Source of the DNA: an uncultured Acetatifactor sp.
GTDB lineage: Bacteria; Bacillota; Clostridia; Lachnospirales; Lachnospiraceae
Reading direction: 5' to 3'
Assembly: GCA_910584435.1 (NCBI GenBank)
Contig: CAJUAP010000066.1
Coordinates: 1 to 21,134, forward strand
DNA: 21,134 nucleotides
This document shows, one piece after another, positions 13,928 to 21,134 of the stretch. A model generated the notes under the pieces. It did no database searches and had not been told where the DNA came from. It saw only the letters and a list, made by a program, of their open reading frames with translations. Numbering within the stretch: position 1 is the stretch's first letter; each line of letters starts with the position of its first letter. A program made the position numbers and the translations under genes.

Positions 13928-14587
13928 GTGGCGGAAGGAAAAGCAGAACAGAAACGTATGACAAGGGAATTCTTCACCAGAGACGGACTTACGGTGGCAA
14001 AGGAACTGCTTGGTAAGACATTGGTGCATCATACGGAAGCGGGCATTGTGCGCGGCATCATCACAGAAGTGGAGAGCTATATGGGAGAGACGGACAAGGG
14101 TTCCCATACATATGGCGGAAAGAGGACGGAGCGGACTGAACCCATGTATCATGCAGGGGGGACTTCTTATGTGTATTTGATATATGGGATGTACAGCTGT
14201 ATGAATATTGCTGCCATGACGGAAGGGACGCCTCAGGCGGTATTGCTTCGGAGCGTAGTGCCTGCAGATGAGGAATCAAAGCAGAAAATGCTTCTGCTGC
14301 GGCTGGCGGAGCTGAACAGAAGGCAGGAGAAAAGGGAAAAACCGCTCCATACGCCTGACACCTGTCCGGCTTCATTAAAAAAACATCTGGCGGACGGTCC
14401 GGGGAAAATGTGTATTGCCATGGGAATTACAAGAGCGGATAATGACATTGACATGGTGGAGAGCGCTGATTTTTATGTAACGGAAGGGATTGAGGTGAAA
14501 CCGGAACAAATTCAGGCCGGCAAGCGCATTGGCATTGATTATGCGGAGGAGGCCGCGGATTATTTATGGAGGTTTTATCTCGCCTGA
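13928..14587 (+). CDS. 3-methyladenine DNA glycosylase (AAG/MPG family)
   Basis: A 219-aa base-excision repair glycosylase that removes alkylated purines. The AAG-fold motif is ITEVESYMGETDKGSH, where E49 is the expected catalytic Glu, Y51 the intercalating-region Tyr, and H60 the conserved His. YHAGGTSYVYLIYGMYSCMN and GPGKMCIAMGI further match the family. I place the start at GTG 13928, as GGGAGG (13915-13920) is 7 nt upstream; the ATG at 13958 has no site at proper spacing, and the frame is open to 13892 with none either. It is third in the run, 24 bases before addB. Exonuclease III, the next enzyme in this repair pathway, is encoded separately at 6339. Confidence 0.94.
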   Translation: MAEGKAEQKRMTREFFTRDGLTVAKELLGKTLVHHTEAGIVRGIITEVESYMGETDKGSHTYGGKRTERTEPMYHAGGTSYVYLIYGMYSCMNIAAMTEGTPQAVLLRSVVPADEESKQKMLLLRLAELNRRQEKREKPLHTPDTCPASLKKHLADGPGKMCIAMGITRADNDIDMVESADFYVTEGIEVKPEQIQAGKRIGIDYAEEAADYLWRFYLA

Positions 14588-14611
14588 TTACGATATTTTG
14601 GAGGGGTGGTT

Positions 14612-17600
14612 TTGAGTTTACAATTTTATTTCGGACCTTCGGGGGCAGGAAAAAGCAGGCAGGTATATGAACTGATTACCCGCCGGGCGGCAGAGCATCC
14701 AAAACAGAATTTCCTGATTATAGTACCTGACCAGTTTACCATGCAGACCCAGAAGGATCTGGTGCTGCTGAATGACCGGGGAGGTATTATGAATATTGAT
14801 GTACTCAGCTTTGGGCGGCTGGGGCATCGTATCCTGGAAGAAGTGGGGGGGCAGGAAATTCCTGTGCTGGACGATACGGGAAAGAGTCTGGTACTTCAGA
14901 AAGTGGCGGCAGATCTGAAAGAAGAACTGCCTGCATTGGGAGGATTCCTGAACAGGCAGGGATACATTCATGAGGTAAAGAGCGCTATTTCCGAGTTCAT
15001 GCAGTATGGGATCGGTACAGAGGATGTGGGGAAACTGATAACATTTGCCCAAAAGCGGGGGGCGCTGGTACAGAAGTTAAAGGATCTGGAAACCTTGTAC
15101 AAGGGTTTTATGGATTATATTTACGGCAATTTTATCACCACGGAGGAGACTTTGGATGTGCTGCGCCGTTCTCTGCACAAGTCAAAGCTTCTGCCTGGAA
15201 GTGTGGTTGTGTTTGACGGTTTTACCGGTTTTACGCCCATTCAGAACAGGGTGATTGCGGAGCTGCTGTGTCTGTGCGGGGAAGTGATTGTGACATTGAC
15301 TCTGGGAGCAGGAGAGAATCCCTATGTATTGGACGGAGAGCAGAAATTGTTTTATCTGAGTAAGAAGACAGTATCTGATTTAAACAGATTGGCGAAAGAG
15401 GGCGGAACGGAACGGAAGAAGGATGTGGTGGTTGATACATTATACAGATTCCGGAATGCGCCTGCTCTGCAGCACCTGGAAGGCAATTTGTTTCGTTATA
15501 ATGCCAGACCTTATGAAGAACAGCAGCATGAGATACAGATGTATGAAACTACCACACTCAGGGATGAGGTACACCAGACGGGGCTGGAAATCTGCAGACT
15601 TGTAAGGGAAGAGGGGTATGCGTTCAGGGATATTGCGGTGGTCATGGGGGATTTGGAGGGATATGCCCCCTATGTGGAGACGGAATTTTCCAATATGGAG
15701 ATACCCTGTTTTATTGACAGAACCAGAGGCATCGGGCTGAATCCCATGATTGAATATATAAAAAGTGCGCTGGAGCTGTATCGAAAAGATTTCTCCTATG
15801 AGGCGGTGTTTCATTATCTGCGCAGCGGTTTAGCCGATTTGACCGGGGAGGAAGTGGACGGACTGGAAAATTATTGCTTACAGACAGGAATAAAGGGTTA
15901 TCGAGCCTATAGCCGTCTGTTCACACGCAAAACGCTGCAGATGGAGAATGAAGAGCCGCTGGCGGAGCTGAATGCTTTGCGACAGCGCATCATGGAGCAG
16001 GTGGAAATGCTGCATCTTGGCAGGGAAGAACCGGTGAAGAATTATGTCAATGCACTGTATGATTTCCTGGTGCAAAATCAGGTGCAGGTGAAGCTGGCAC
16101 AATTCCAGTTTCGCTTTGAAGAGATGGGGGAACTTACCAGAGCCAGAGAGTATGCGCAGATTTACCGCCTGGTGATGGAGCTTCTGGATCAGATTTATGC
16201 ACTGCTGGGGGAAGAAACCATTTCACTGCAGGAATTTGCGGATATTTTAGAGGCGGGTTTCGGAGAGATTAAGGTGGGGGCCATCCCTCAGAATGTGGAC
16301 AGGGTGCTGGTGGGTGATATGGAACGAACCAGATTAAAACAGGTGCGTGCGCTGTTTTTTCTGGGGGTAAATGATGGCAACATTCCCAAGACATCCTCCA
16401 AAGGCGGTATCATTTCTGATATGGACAGGGAATTTTTAAGGGAGTCAGAGCTGGAATTAGCGCCCAGTCCCAGGCAGCAGATGTATATCCAGAGATTCTA
16501 TCTCTATCTGAATATGACAAAGCCTTCCGAAAGACTGTATTTGTCATGGTCGAAAGTAAACAGCGGGGGGAAGAGCATCCGGCCTGCATATCTGGTGGAT
16601 GTGATGAAAAGGCTGTATCCTGGTATTATAGTCCAATATCCGCAGCTTAGGAGGCCCTTAGAGCAGATTGTCACCGGGCGGCAAGGCGCAAGGTATCTGG
16701 CGGAGGGTCTGCGGGAATATGTGGAAGGGGTTCTGACAGACGAAAGGGAGCAGGAAATTTTTACCATGTATAAGGTGTATGGGGAGGGGAGCCTGAAAGA
16801 AATGCGGGACTCTCTTACGGAGGCTGCTTTCAAACGGATTCAGGACGGAGGGCTGTCATCTGCGGTGGCCAGGGCGCTGTATGGCGTGCAGCTTGAAAAC
16901 AGTGTAACCCGACTGGAAACCTATGCGGCCTGTGCGTACAGACATTTCCTGCAATATGGTCTGGCGCTGAAAGAGCGGGGGGAATTTGCCTTTGAAACTG
17001 TGGATATGGGAAATGTATATCATGCAGTGTTGGAAGAATTTGCGGCAAAGCTTGTGGAAAAAGGATACACATGGTTTGACTTTCCTGAGGAATTTGCAAG
17101 GAAGACGGTGCATGATGTATTGGAAAGCTGTGCGGCGGAGTATGGAAATACGGTGTTGTACAGCAGTGCCAGGAACGAATATGCCATCACCAGAATGGGG
17201 CGGATTCTGCTCAGGACAGTGCTGACATTGCAGAAGCAATTGCAAAGAGGCAGTTTTGCGCCGGAGGCATTTGAGCTTTCCTTTCATCATGCGGATAATC
17301 TAAGCAGCATCAATGTGGCTCTGTCCGAGCAGGAGAAAATGCGTCTGCAGGGGCGTATTGACAGAATTGATGTATCGGAGGACGAGAAGAGAGTCTACGT
17401 AAAGGTAATAGACTATAAATCAGGGCATCATAAATTTGACCTGGCTGCACTTTATTATGGGCTGCAGCTGCAGTTAGTGGTCTATATGAATGCGGCCATG
17501 GAGTATGAGGGGAAGAAGCATCCGGAAAAAGAAATTGTACCTGCGGCTTTATTGTATTATCACATCGATGATCCTTCTGTGGAGACGCCGGTGGAGCTGA

Positions 17601-18007
17601 CGCCGGATGAGATCAACGAACTGATAGGGAAGCAGCTGCGCATGGGCGGTGTTGTAAACAGTGCGCCGGAGATTGTGGAATTACTTGACAACTATATGGA
17701 GACGAAATCAGATGTCATTCCCGTGGAGCGTAAGAAGGATGGCAGCCTGTCCGCCCGATCTTCCGTACTCAGTGAGAGAGAGCTTCAAACGGTGTCTCAT
17801 TATGTGAGTCACAAGATTACCCAGATCGGAAGGGAGATTCTTGAGGGCGTTATCAGCCTCAATCCTTACGAGAAGGGAAGCGAGGAGGCATGTACTTACT
17901 GCAGTTATCAGAAGGTATGCGGCTTTGACCCGGCTATGCCAGGCTGCAGCAAGCGCGTATTGGAAGACCTTGACCGGGAGGAAGCGCTGAAGCTCATGGA
18001 AGAATGA
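14612..18007 (+). CDS. addB: ATP-dependent helicase/deoxyribonuclease subunit B (AddB)
   Basis: A 1131-aa AddB subunit of the AddAB helicase-nuclease that resects double-strand breaks to Chi sites for RecA loading. I use the TTG at 14612, since GGAGG (14600-14604) is 7 nt upstream and the product then starts MSLQFYFGPSGAGKS, like known AddB proteins; the in-frame GTG at 14606 is only one base from the ribosome site. The Walker A motif is GPSGAGKS (residues 8-15). The nuclease motif VIDYKSG has D934 and K936. The Fe-S cluster cysteines are C774, C1094, C1097 and C1103 in the expected C...CxxCx5C arrangement. Length is near the Bacillus subtilis protein. AddA, normally next to AddB, is not in the window. 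Confidence 0.96.
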   Translation: MSLQFYFGPSGAGKSRQVYELITRRAAEHPKQNFLIIVPDQFTMQTQKDLVLLNDRGGIMNIDVLSFGRLGHRILEEVGGQEIPVLDDTGKSLVLQKVAADLKEELPALGGFLNRQGYIHEVKSAISEFMQYGIGTEDVGKLITFAQKRGALVQKLKDLETLYKGFMDYIYGNFITTEETLDVLRRSLHKSKLLPGSVVVFDGFTGFTPIQNRVIAELLCLCGEVIVTLTLGAGENPYVLDGEQKLFYLSKKTVSDLNRLAKEGGTERKKDVVVDTLYRFRNAPALQHLEGNLFRYNARPYEEQQHEIQMYETTTLRDEVHQTGLEICRLVREEGYAFRDIAVVMGDLEGYAPYVETEFSNMEIPCFIDRTRGIGLNPMIEYIKSALELYRKDFSYEAVFHYLRSGLADLTGEEVDGLENYCLQTGIKGYRAYSRLFTRKTLQMENEEPLAELNALRQRIMEQVEMLHLGREEPVKNYVNALYDFLVQNQVQVKLAQFQFRFEEMGELTRAREYAQIYRLVMELLDQIYALLGEETISLQEFADILEAGFGEIKVGAIPQNVDRVLVGDMERTRLKQVRALFFLGVNDGNIPKTSSKGGIISDMDREFLRESELELAPSPRQQMYIQRFYLYLNMTKPSERLYLSWSKVNSGGKSIRPAYLVDVMKRLYPGIIVQYPQLRRPLEQIVTGRQGARYLAEGLREYVEGVLTDEREQEIFTMYKVYGEGSLKEMRDSLTEAAFKRIQDGGLSSAVARALYGVQLENSVTRLETYAACAYRHFLQYGLALKERGEFAFETVDMGNVYHAVLEEFAAKLVEKGYTWFDFPEEFARKTVHDVLESCAAEYGNTVLYSSARNEYAITRMGRILLRTVLTLQKQLQRGSFAPEAFELSFHHADNLSSINVALSEQEKMRLQGRIDRIDVSEDEKRVYVKVIDYKSGHHKFDLAALYYGLQLQLVVYMNAAMEYEGKKHPEKEIVPAALLYYHIDDPSVETPVELTPDEINELIGKQLRMGGVVNSAPEIVELLDNYMETKSDVIPVERKKDGSLSARSSVLSERELQTVSHYVSHKITQIGREILEGVISLNPYEKGSEEACTYCSYQKVCGFDPAMPGCSKRVLEDLDREEALKLMEE

Positions 18008-18037
18008 TACATAGCTTACAGAAAGGAAAGAACAGAG

Positions 18038-20737
18038 ATGAAACTTCATTTTCTCGGCGGCGCCATGGAAATTGGAGGCAGCTGCATTTATCTCAGAATT
18101 GCGGGGAAGGGAATATTGATGGATGCCGGAATACGACAGTCCGGCACCAAAGATCCCCTTCCCGACTTTCGCACCATACAGGAACAGGGCGGATTGGATG
18201 TGATATTAGTCAGCCATGCGCATATGGATCATATCGGAACACTTCCGATTGTCAGTAAAGCTTATCCAAATGCGCAGATATATATGACTGCCATGACTGC
18301 GGATCTGACCCGAGTGCTTCTGTATGACAGTCTGAAGATAATGAATTACAGGGAAAATGAAATTCCGTACTATTCCGAAAGGGATGTAATTTCCATGCTG
18401 GACAGGATTCGGGCGGTGGGATATCAGACGCCGGTTCACATTCTGGATGGATTTACAATGACGCTTTATCCGGCAGGACATATAGCGGGCGCTTCCTGTA
18501 TCTATCTTGCCACAGAAGAGGGGACGCTGTTTTATTCCGGGGATTTTTCCGCATTTTCCCAGCGGACCATTGAGGGTCTGAGCATTCCGAAACTGCGCCC
18601 GGACGTTGCCATTGTGGAGACCACCTACGGCAACAGGCTTCATGCCAACCGCCAGGTGGAGGAGAAGCGCCTGGTGTCGCTGGTAAAGGAGTGCGTCCGG
18701 GAGAAGAAAAAGATACTGATTCCGGTATTTGCCCTGGGAAGGGCGCAGGAAGTGCTGCTGATTCTGCGTTCGGCCATGCAGAACCAGGAAATTCCGGCAG
18801 TTCCTGTCTATGTGGACGGGATGGTTCGGAATATCAATATCATGTATACCAGGAATCCTGTCTATCTGAAGAATTCTCTGGGGAAACGGATTATGAAGGG
18901 TAATGAGCCTTTTTACACGGAGGAGATTCAACCTGTAACTGCCAGCCGGAAGAGAGAGGAACTGCTCAATCAAAGCGGTCCGGCTATTTTCCTTGCCAGT
19001 TCCGGAATGCTGATCGGCGGCCCCAGCGCTTTGTATGCCAGAACATTGGCAGCTTCGGAAAATGCCTGCATCATTATCACCGGGTATCAGGATGAAGAAT
19101 CACCCGGCCGCCAGCTTTTGAACCTTCTGGCAAAACCGGAAAGCACAGTAAGCTCTGAGAATCCGGAAGGCTCTGCAGGAACGGAAGGTGCGGCAGGTTC
19201 CGGGAACTCGGAAGGCTTGGCAGGAACGGAAGGTGCGGCAGGTTATGAGAATTCGGAAGGGATTGGAAGATTGGGAAATCAGGCGGATTTCGCAGAGACT
19301 GACATTGCGGATAAACATGGAGACAGAAGCTTGAATCTGAACGGCATCTATGTCCCCGTAAACTGCCGTATTGAGCAGGTGGGGCTTTCGGCCCATGGCG
19401 ATAAGACGGAGATTATGGCTTTGCTGGACCGGTTATCTGCCAGACGTATTTTCCTGGTACATGGAAATCAGGATGCTATGGAAGAGCTTGGGAGAGAGCT
19501 GGCTGCTGAGGATTGCCGCAGAGAGGTTTTTCTGCCGGAATGCGGGCAATCCTATGATGTTATGCTCCATAGCAGGAGAAAACAGCTCTCCTTCCATCTG
19601 GATCATACCATGCAGATGAAGAGAGAGTATGCTGCCGGGGATGAGAAGTTATTTTGGGAGTATTGGCAGACGCATTATTCGGGAATGCATTTTTCCATAG
19701 CGCAGCTTGCCTATATCTGGTATGGCAGAGATGTGCCGGATAATGATGTTCTGCAGGCTATGCAGAAGCTTCTCTGGAACAGCTGCTATTTTATGCCCAA
19801 TACCAAACGGCTCTTTCTGCTGGAGGCAAATACACCGGAGGCTATGGCAGCGGCGCTTGCGCCCAGAGAATTAACCCAGCAGGAACTAAATGCTTATATT
19901 GAGAAGTATTTTGCAGACTGTCCTTATCGGAAAATCAGCCACCATGGCGGACGTAAGGAAGTACTGCTGCAGTTTGACTATCCTGATGCTCAGGATAAGG
20001 AAGAATTCGGAAGAAAAGCTGCTGATTTTACTGCTGCCACCGGATGGACAATTCAAATCAGCCCGTCTATGAATCACAATGCCGCATACCTTTTGCTTTC
20101 TGTACTTTTTGGCGACAGACTTTCCAAGACCTCTTATTATGCAGAGAAGAAATGTTATATGATTGCTTTGGACGGCGGCTGTGAGGATGAGGACAGAAAA
20201 GCAGCGGAGCGGTTTTGCAGTGAGACGGGCTGGCAGCTGTTTATCAACGGACAGCAGCTTTCGGGGATGAGCAGTCTTCAGCCTGTTTCTGAAGGAGATT
20301 TCTTCTGCCCTGCAAATGATATGACAGAAAAGGCTGAACAAAATACGGCATTTGCCCTTATCGACCAGGTTTTCGAGCAGCTGCCCCATAAGCCGGATAA
20401 GAAGAGCCTGAAGCAGGACGCTGACGGAAAGTATCTTGAGATTGGCTTTGTGTCTCCGGCAATAGGGCGCAGGTATCAGGAGCATCTGCAGAACTTATCC
20501 GACCAAATGGGATGGCGTCTGCGGATTGCCGATAAAGTGAATCAAAATGAATTATTTAAAACGGCACAGCTGCTCTGCCTGAAGCATGGAATCTCTCTGG
20601 CTAAGAATCCGTCCTATCTTCCGGCCCGGAAGGCGATTCAGCTTAAGACCGCAGAACCGCAGGAACAGGAGAAGCATAAGAAGGCAGCAGAAGAGTTTCA
20701 GGAAATAACAGGATGCGACTGCATTTTTATCAGTTAA
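18038..20737 (+). CDS. Beta-CASP metallo-beta-lactamase nuclease with long C-terminal extension
   Basis: An 899-aa protein. The metallo-beta-lactamase core is LVSHAHMDHIG (H60, H62, D64, H65), PAGHIAGAS (H148), YSGDFS (D169), and a beta-CASP region with VETTYGNRLH and FALGRAQE. RMMBL elements follow: SAHGDK (H453) and LVHGNQDAM (H475). The family (CPSF73/RNase J-like) cleaves RNA, occasionally DNA, using two zinc ions. A Gly/Glu/Ser-rich insert at about 368-430 contains two 15-residue repeats. Residues from about 520 to 899 form an extension unlike any domain I know, with four weakly similar helix-strand units (about 653, 717, 811 and 878). The ATG follows AAAGGA (18022-18027) and is 30 bases after addB, so the two are probably co-transcribed. 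Confidence 0.9.
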   Translation: MKLHFLGGAMEIGGSCIYLRIAGKGILMDAGIRQSGTKDPLPDFRTIQEQGGLDVILVSHAHMDHIGTLPIVSKAYPNAQIYMTAMTADLTRVLLYDSLKIMNYRENEIPYYSERDVISMLDRIRAVGYQTPVHILDGFTMTLYPAGHIAGASCIYLATEEGTLFYSGDFSAFSQRTIEGLSIPKLRPDVAIVETTYGNRLHANRQVEEKRLVSLVKECVREKKKILIPVFALGRAQEVLLILRSAMQNQEIPAVPVYVDGMVRNINIMYTRNPVYLKNSLGKRIMKGNEPFYTEEIQPVTASRKREELLNQSGPAIFLASSGMLIGGPSALYARTLAASENACIIITGYQDEESPGRQLLNLLAKPESTVSSENPEGSAGTEGAAGSGNSEGLAGTEGAAGYENSEGIGRLGNQADFAETDIADKHGDRSLNLNGIYVPVNCRIEQVGLSAHGDKTEIMALLDRLSARRIFLVHGNQDAMEELGRELAAEDCRREVFLPECGQSYDVMLHSRRKQLSFHLDHTMQMKREYAAGDEKLFWEYWQTHYSGMHFSIAQLAYIWYGRDVPDNDVLQAMQKLLWNSCYFMPNTKRLFLLEANTPEAMAAALAPRELTQQELNAYIEKYFADCPYRKISHHGGRKEVLLQFDYPDAQDKEEFGRKAADFTAATGWTIQISPSMNHNAAYLLLSVLFGDRLSKTSYYAEKKCYMIALDGGCEDEDRKAAERFCSETGWQLFINGQQLSGMSSLQPVSEGDFFCPANDMTEKAEQNTAFALIDQVFEQLPHKPDKKSLKQDADGKYLEIGFVSPAIGRRYQEHLQNLSDQMGWRLRIADKVNQNELFKTAQLLCLKHGISLAKNPSYLPARKAIQLKTAEPQEQEKHKKAAEEFQEITGCDCIFIS
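19175..19244 (+). repeat. 45-bp in-frame direct repeat in the metallo-beta-lactamase gene
   Basis: A 25-nt block is exactly repeated at 19175-19199 and 19220-19244 with a 45-bp period, coding for AGTEGAAG-centred 15-residue units. It marks a low-complexity insertion in the beta-CASP region and may vary in copy number without a frameshift. Confidence 0.85.
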
Positions 20738-20815
20738 TATGCTGATAAGTTCTTTCACCACAATTTCCGGGGAAAAGCAGAACAGGCTTTGGTATTCCCG
20801 AAAGGAGGGCTGGTT

Positions 20816-21134
20816 TTGGGAAATTATTTAAATAGCGGTAATGATGGGGTTGCCGCCGCGGTAAAAGAAATCTATGTGGATAAGACGGGGATGGTTTCTT
20901 ATATTAATGATACATTGGGAACACTGGACAAATTGACATGTGTAAGCAGGCCGCGCCGTTTCGGAAAATCCATAGCAGCTAAAATGCTTTGTGCGTATTA
21001 TGATAAAAGCTGCGACTCCCGCAAATTGTTTGATGGTTTGGCAATATCAAGCATTGGCAGCAGAGATGTTGTGCTGACCCTGATAGTTCACCTTGGATAT
21101 CTGGCATATGATGCAAAAGAGAAAAAGGTATTTA
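20816..21134 (+). CDS. AAA-ATPase-like/PD-(D/E)XK accessory protein, partial and probably internally deleted
   Basis: The first 106 residues of a gene running off the window. Start is TTG 20816 with AGGAGG (20803-20808) 7 nt upstream. IYVDKTGMV and SRPRRFGKS (residues 44-52, Walker A type) identify the AAA-ATPase-like family with a C-terminal nuclease domain, common multi-copy accessory genes in Clostridia. After LFDGLAISS (about residue 79) the sequence changes directly to SRDVVLTLIVHLGYLAYD. From memory of the family that segment belongs near the C-terminal domain, so the middle ATPase part, perhaps over 200 residues, is missing in frame. It is therefore likely a deletion remnant. It follows the metallo-beta-lactamase gene by 78 bases and no clear terminator separates them. 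Confidence 0.75.
   Translation, partial: MGNYLNSGNDGVAAAVKEIYVDKTGMVSYINDTLGTLDKLTCVSRPRRFGKSIAAKMLCAYYDKSCDSRKLFDGLAISSIGSRDVVLTLIVHLGYLAYDAKEKKVF

Overview
The window looks like a chromosomal stretch from an anaerobic Clostridia species, most likely Lachnospiraceae. This is inferred from strong AGGAGG-type Shine-Dalgarno sites with ATG/GTG/TTG starts, moderate GC, an AgrC/AgrA-like pair, DUF6020-type and DegV proteins, AddB rather than RecB, and Rpn and AAA-ATPase-like accessory genes. No rRNA, tRNA, CRISPR array, integrase or recognisable IS element is seen.

Layout. (1) 1-1090: 3' end of a GHKL sensor kinase and a complete LytTR response regulator, a peptide quorum-sensing type two-component pair. 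(2) 1242-1880: small two-helix membrane protein of unknown role behind its own promoter, convergent with a large multi-pass DUF6020-like membrane protein (1877-3823, minus); their stop codons share one TTAA. (3) 3824-4237: divergent spacer with two promoters and a 136-bp nested-palindrome element; part of that element recurs as a 27-nt exact copy near 11.2 kb. (4) 4238-5989: DegV lipid-binding protein convergent with a HAD-IIA phosphatase. (5) 6339-8797: exonuclease III, a tandem-hairpin spacer, a WYL regulator, and a small zinc-ribbon protein whose promoter overlaps a perfect palindromic operator candidate. (6) 8950-9651 (minus): SMI1/KNR4-like protein preceded by a string of hairpins. (7) 10188-11177: aromatic-acid-exporter-like membrane protein with a long leader holding small ORFs, one Trp-rich and overlapping the exporter start by ATGA. 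(8) 11423-12562: Rpn/YhgA-like PD-(D/E)XK nuclease with a 12-nt tandem repeat in its tail. (9) 12802-20737: five same-strand, closely spaced genes: ArsC/Spx-like, IspD-type cytidylyltransferase, 3-methyladenine DNA glycosylase, AddB, and a beta-CASP metallo-beta-lactamase nuclease with a long uncharacterised C-terminal extension. (10) 20816-end: start of an AAA-ATPase-like/PD-(D/E)XK accessory gene that appears internally deleted.

How they may work together. The 12.8-20.7 kb run looks like one transcription unit mixing isoprenoid precursor synthesis with base-excision repair, double-strand-break processing and probable RNA/DNA processing. Exonuclease III at 6.3 kb adds another repair activity. 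The Rpn and AAA-ATPase-like genes flanking the run, and the dispersed palindromic elements, are the accessory component. I do not see a clear new defence or biosynthetic system. The most unusual items are the Trp-rich leader ORF ahead of the exporter, the repeated helix-strand motif in the metallo-beta-lactamase C-terminus, AddB without an adjacent AddA, and the palindromic elements.
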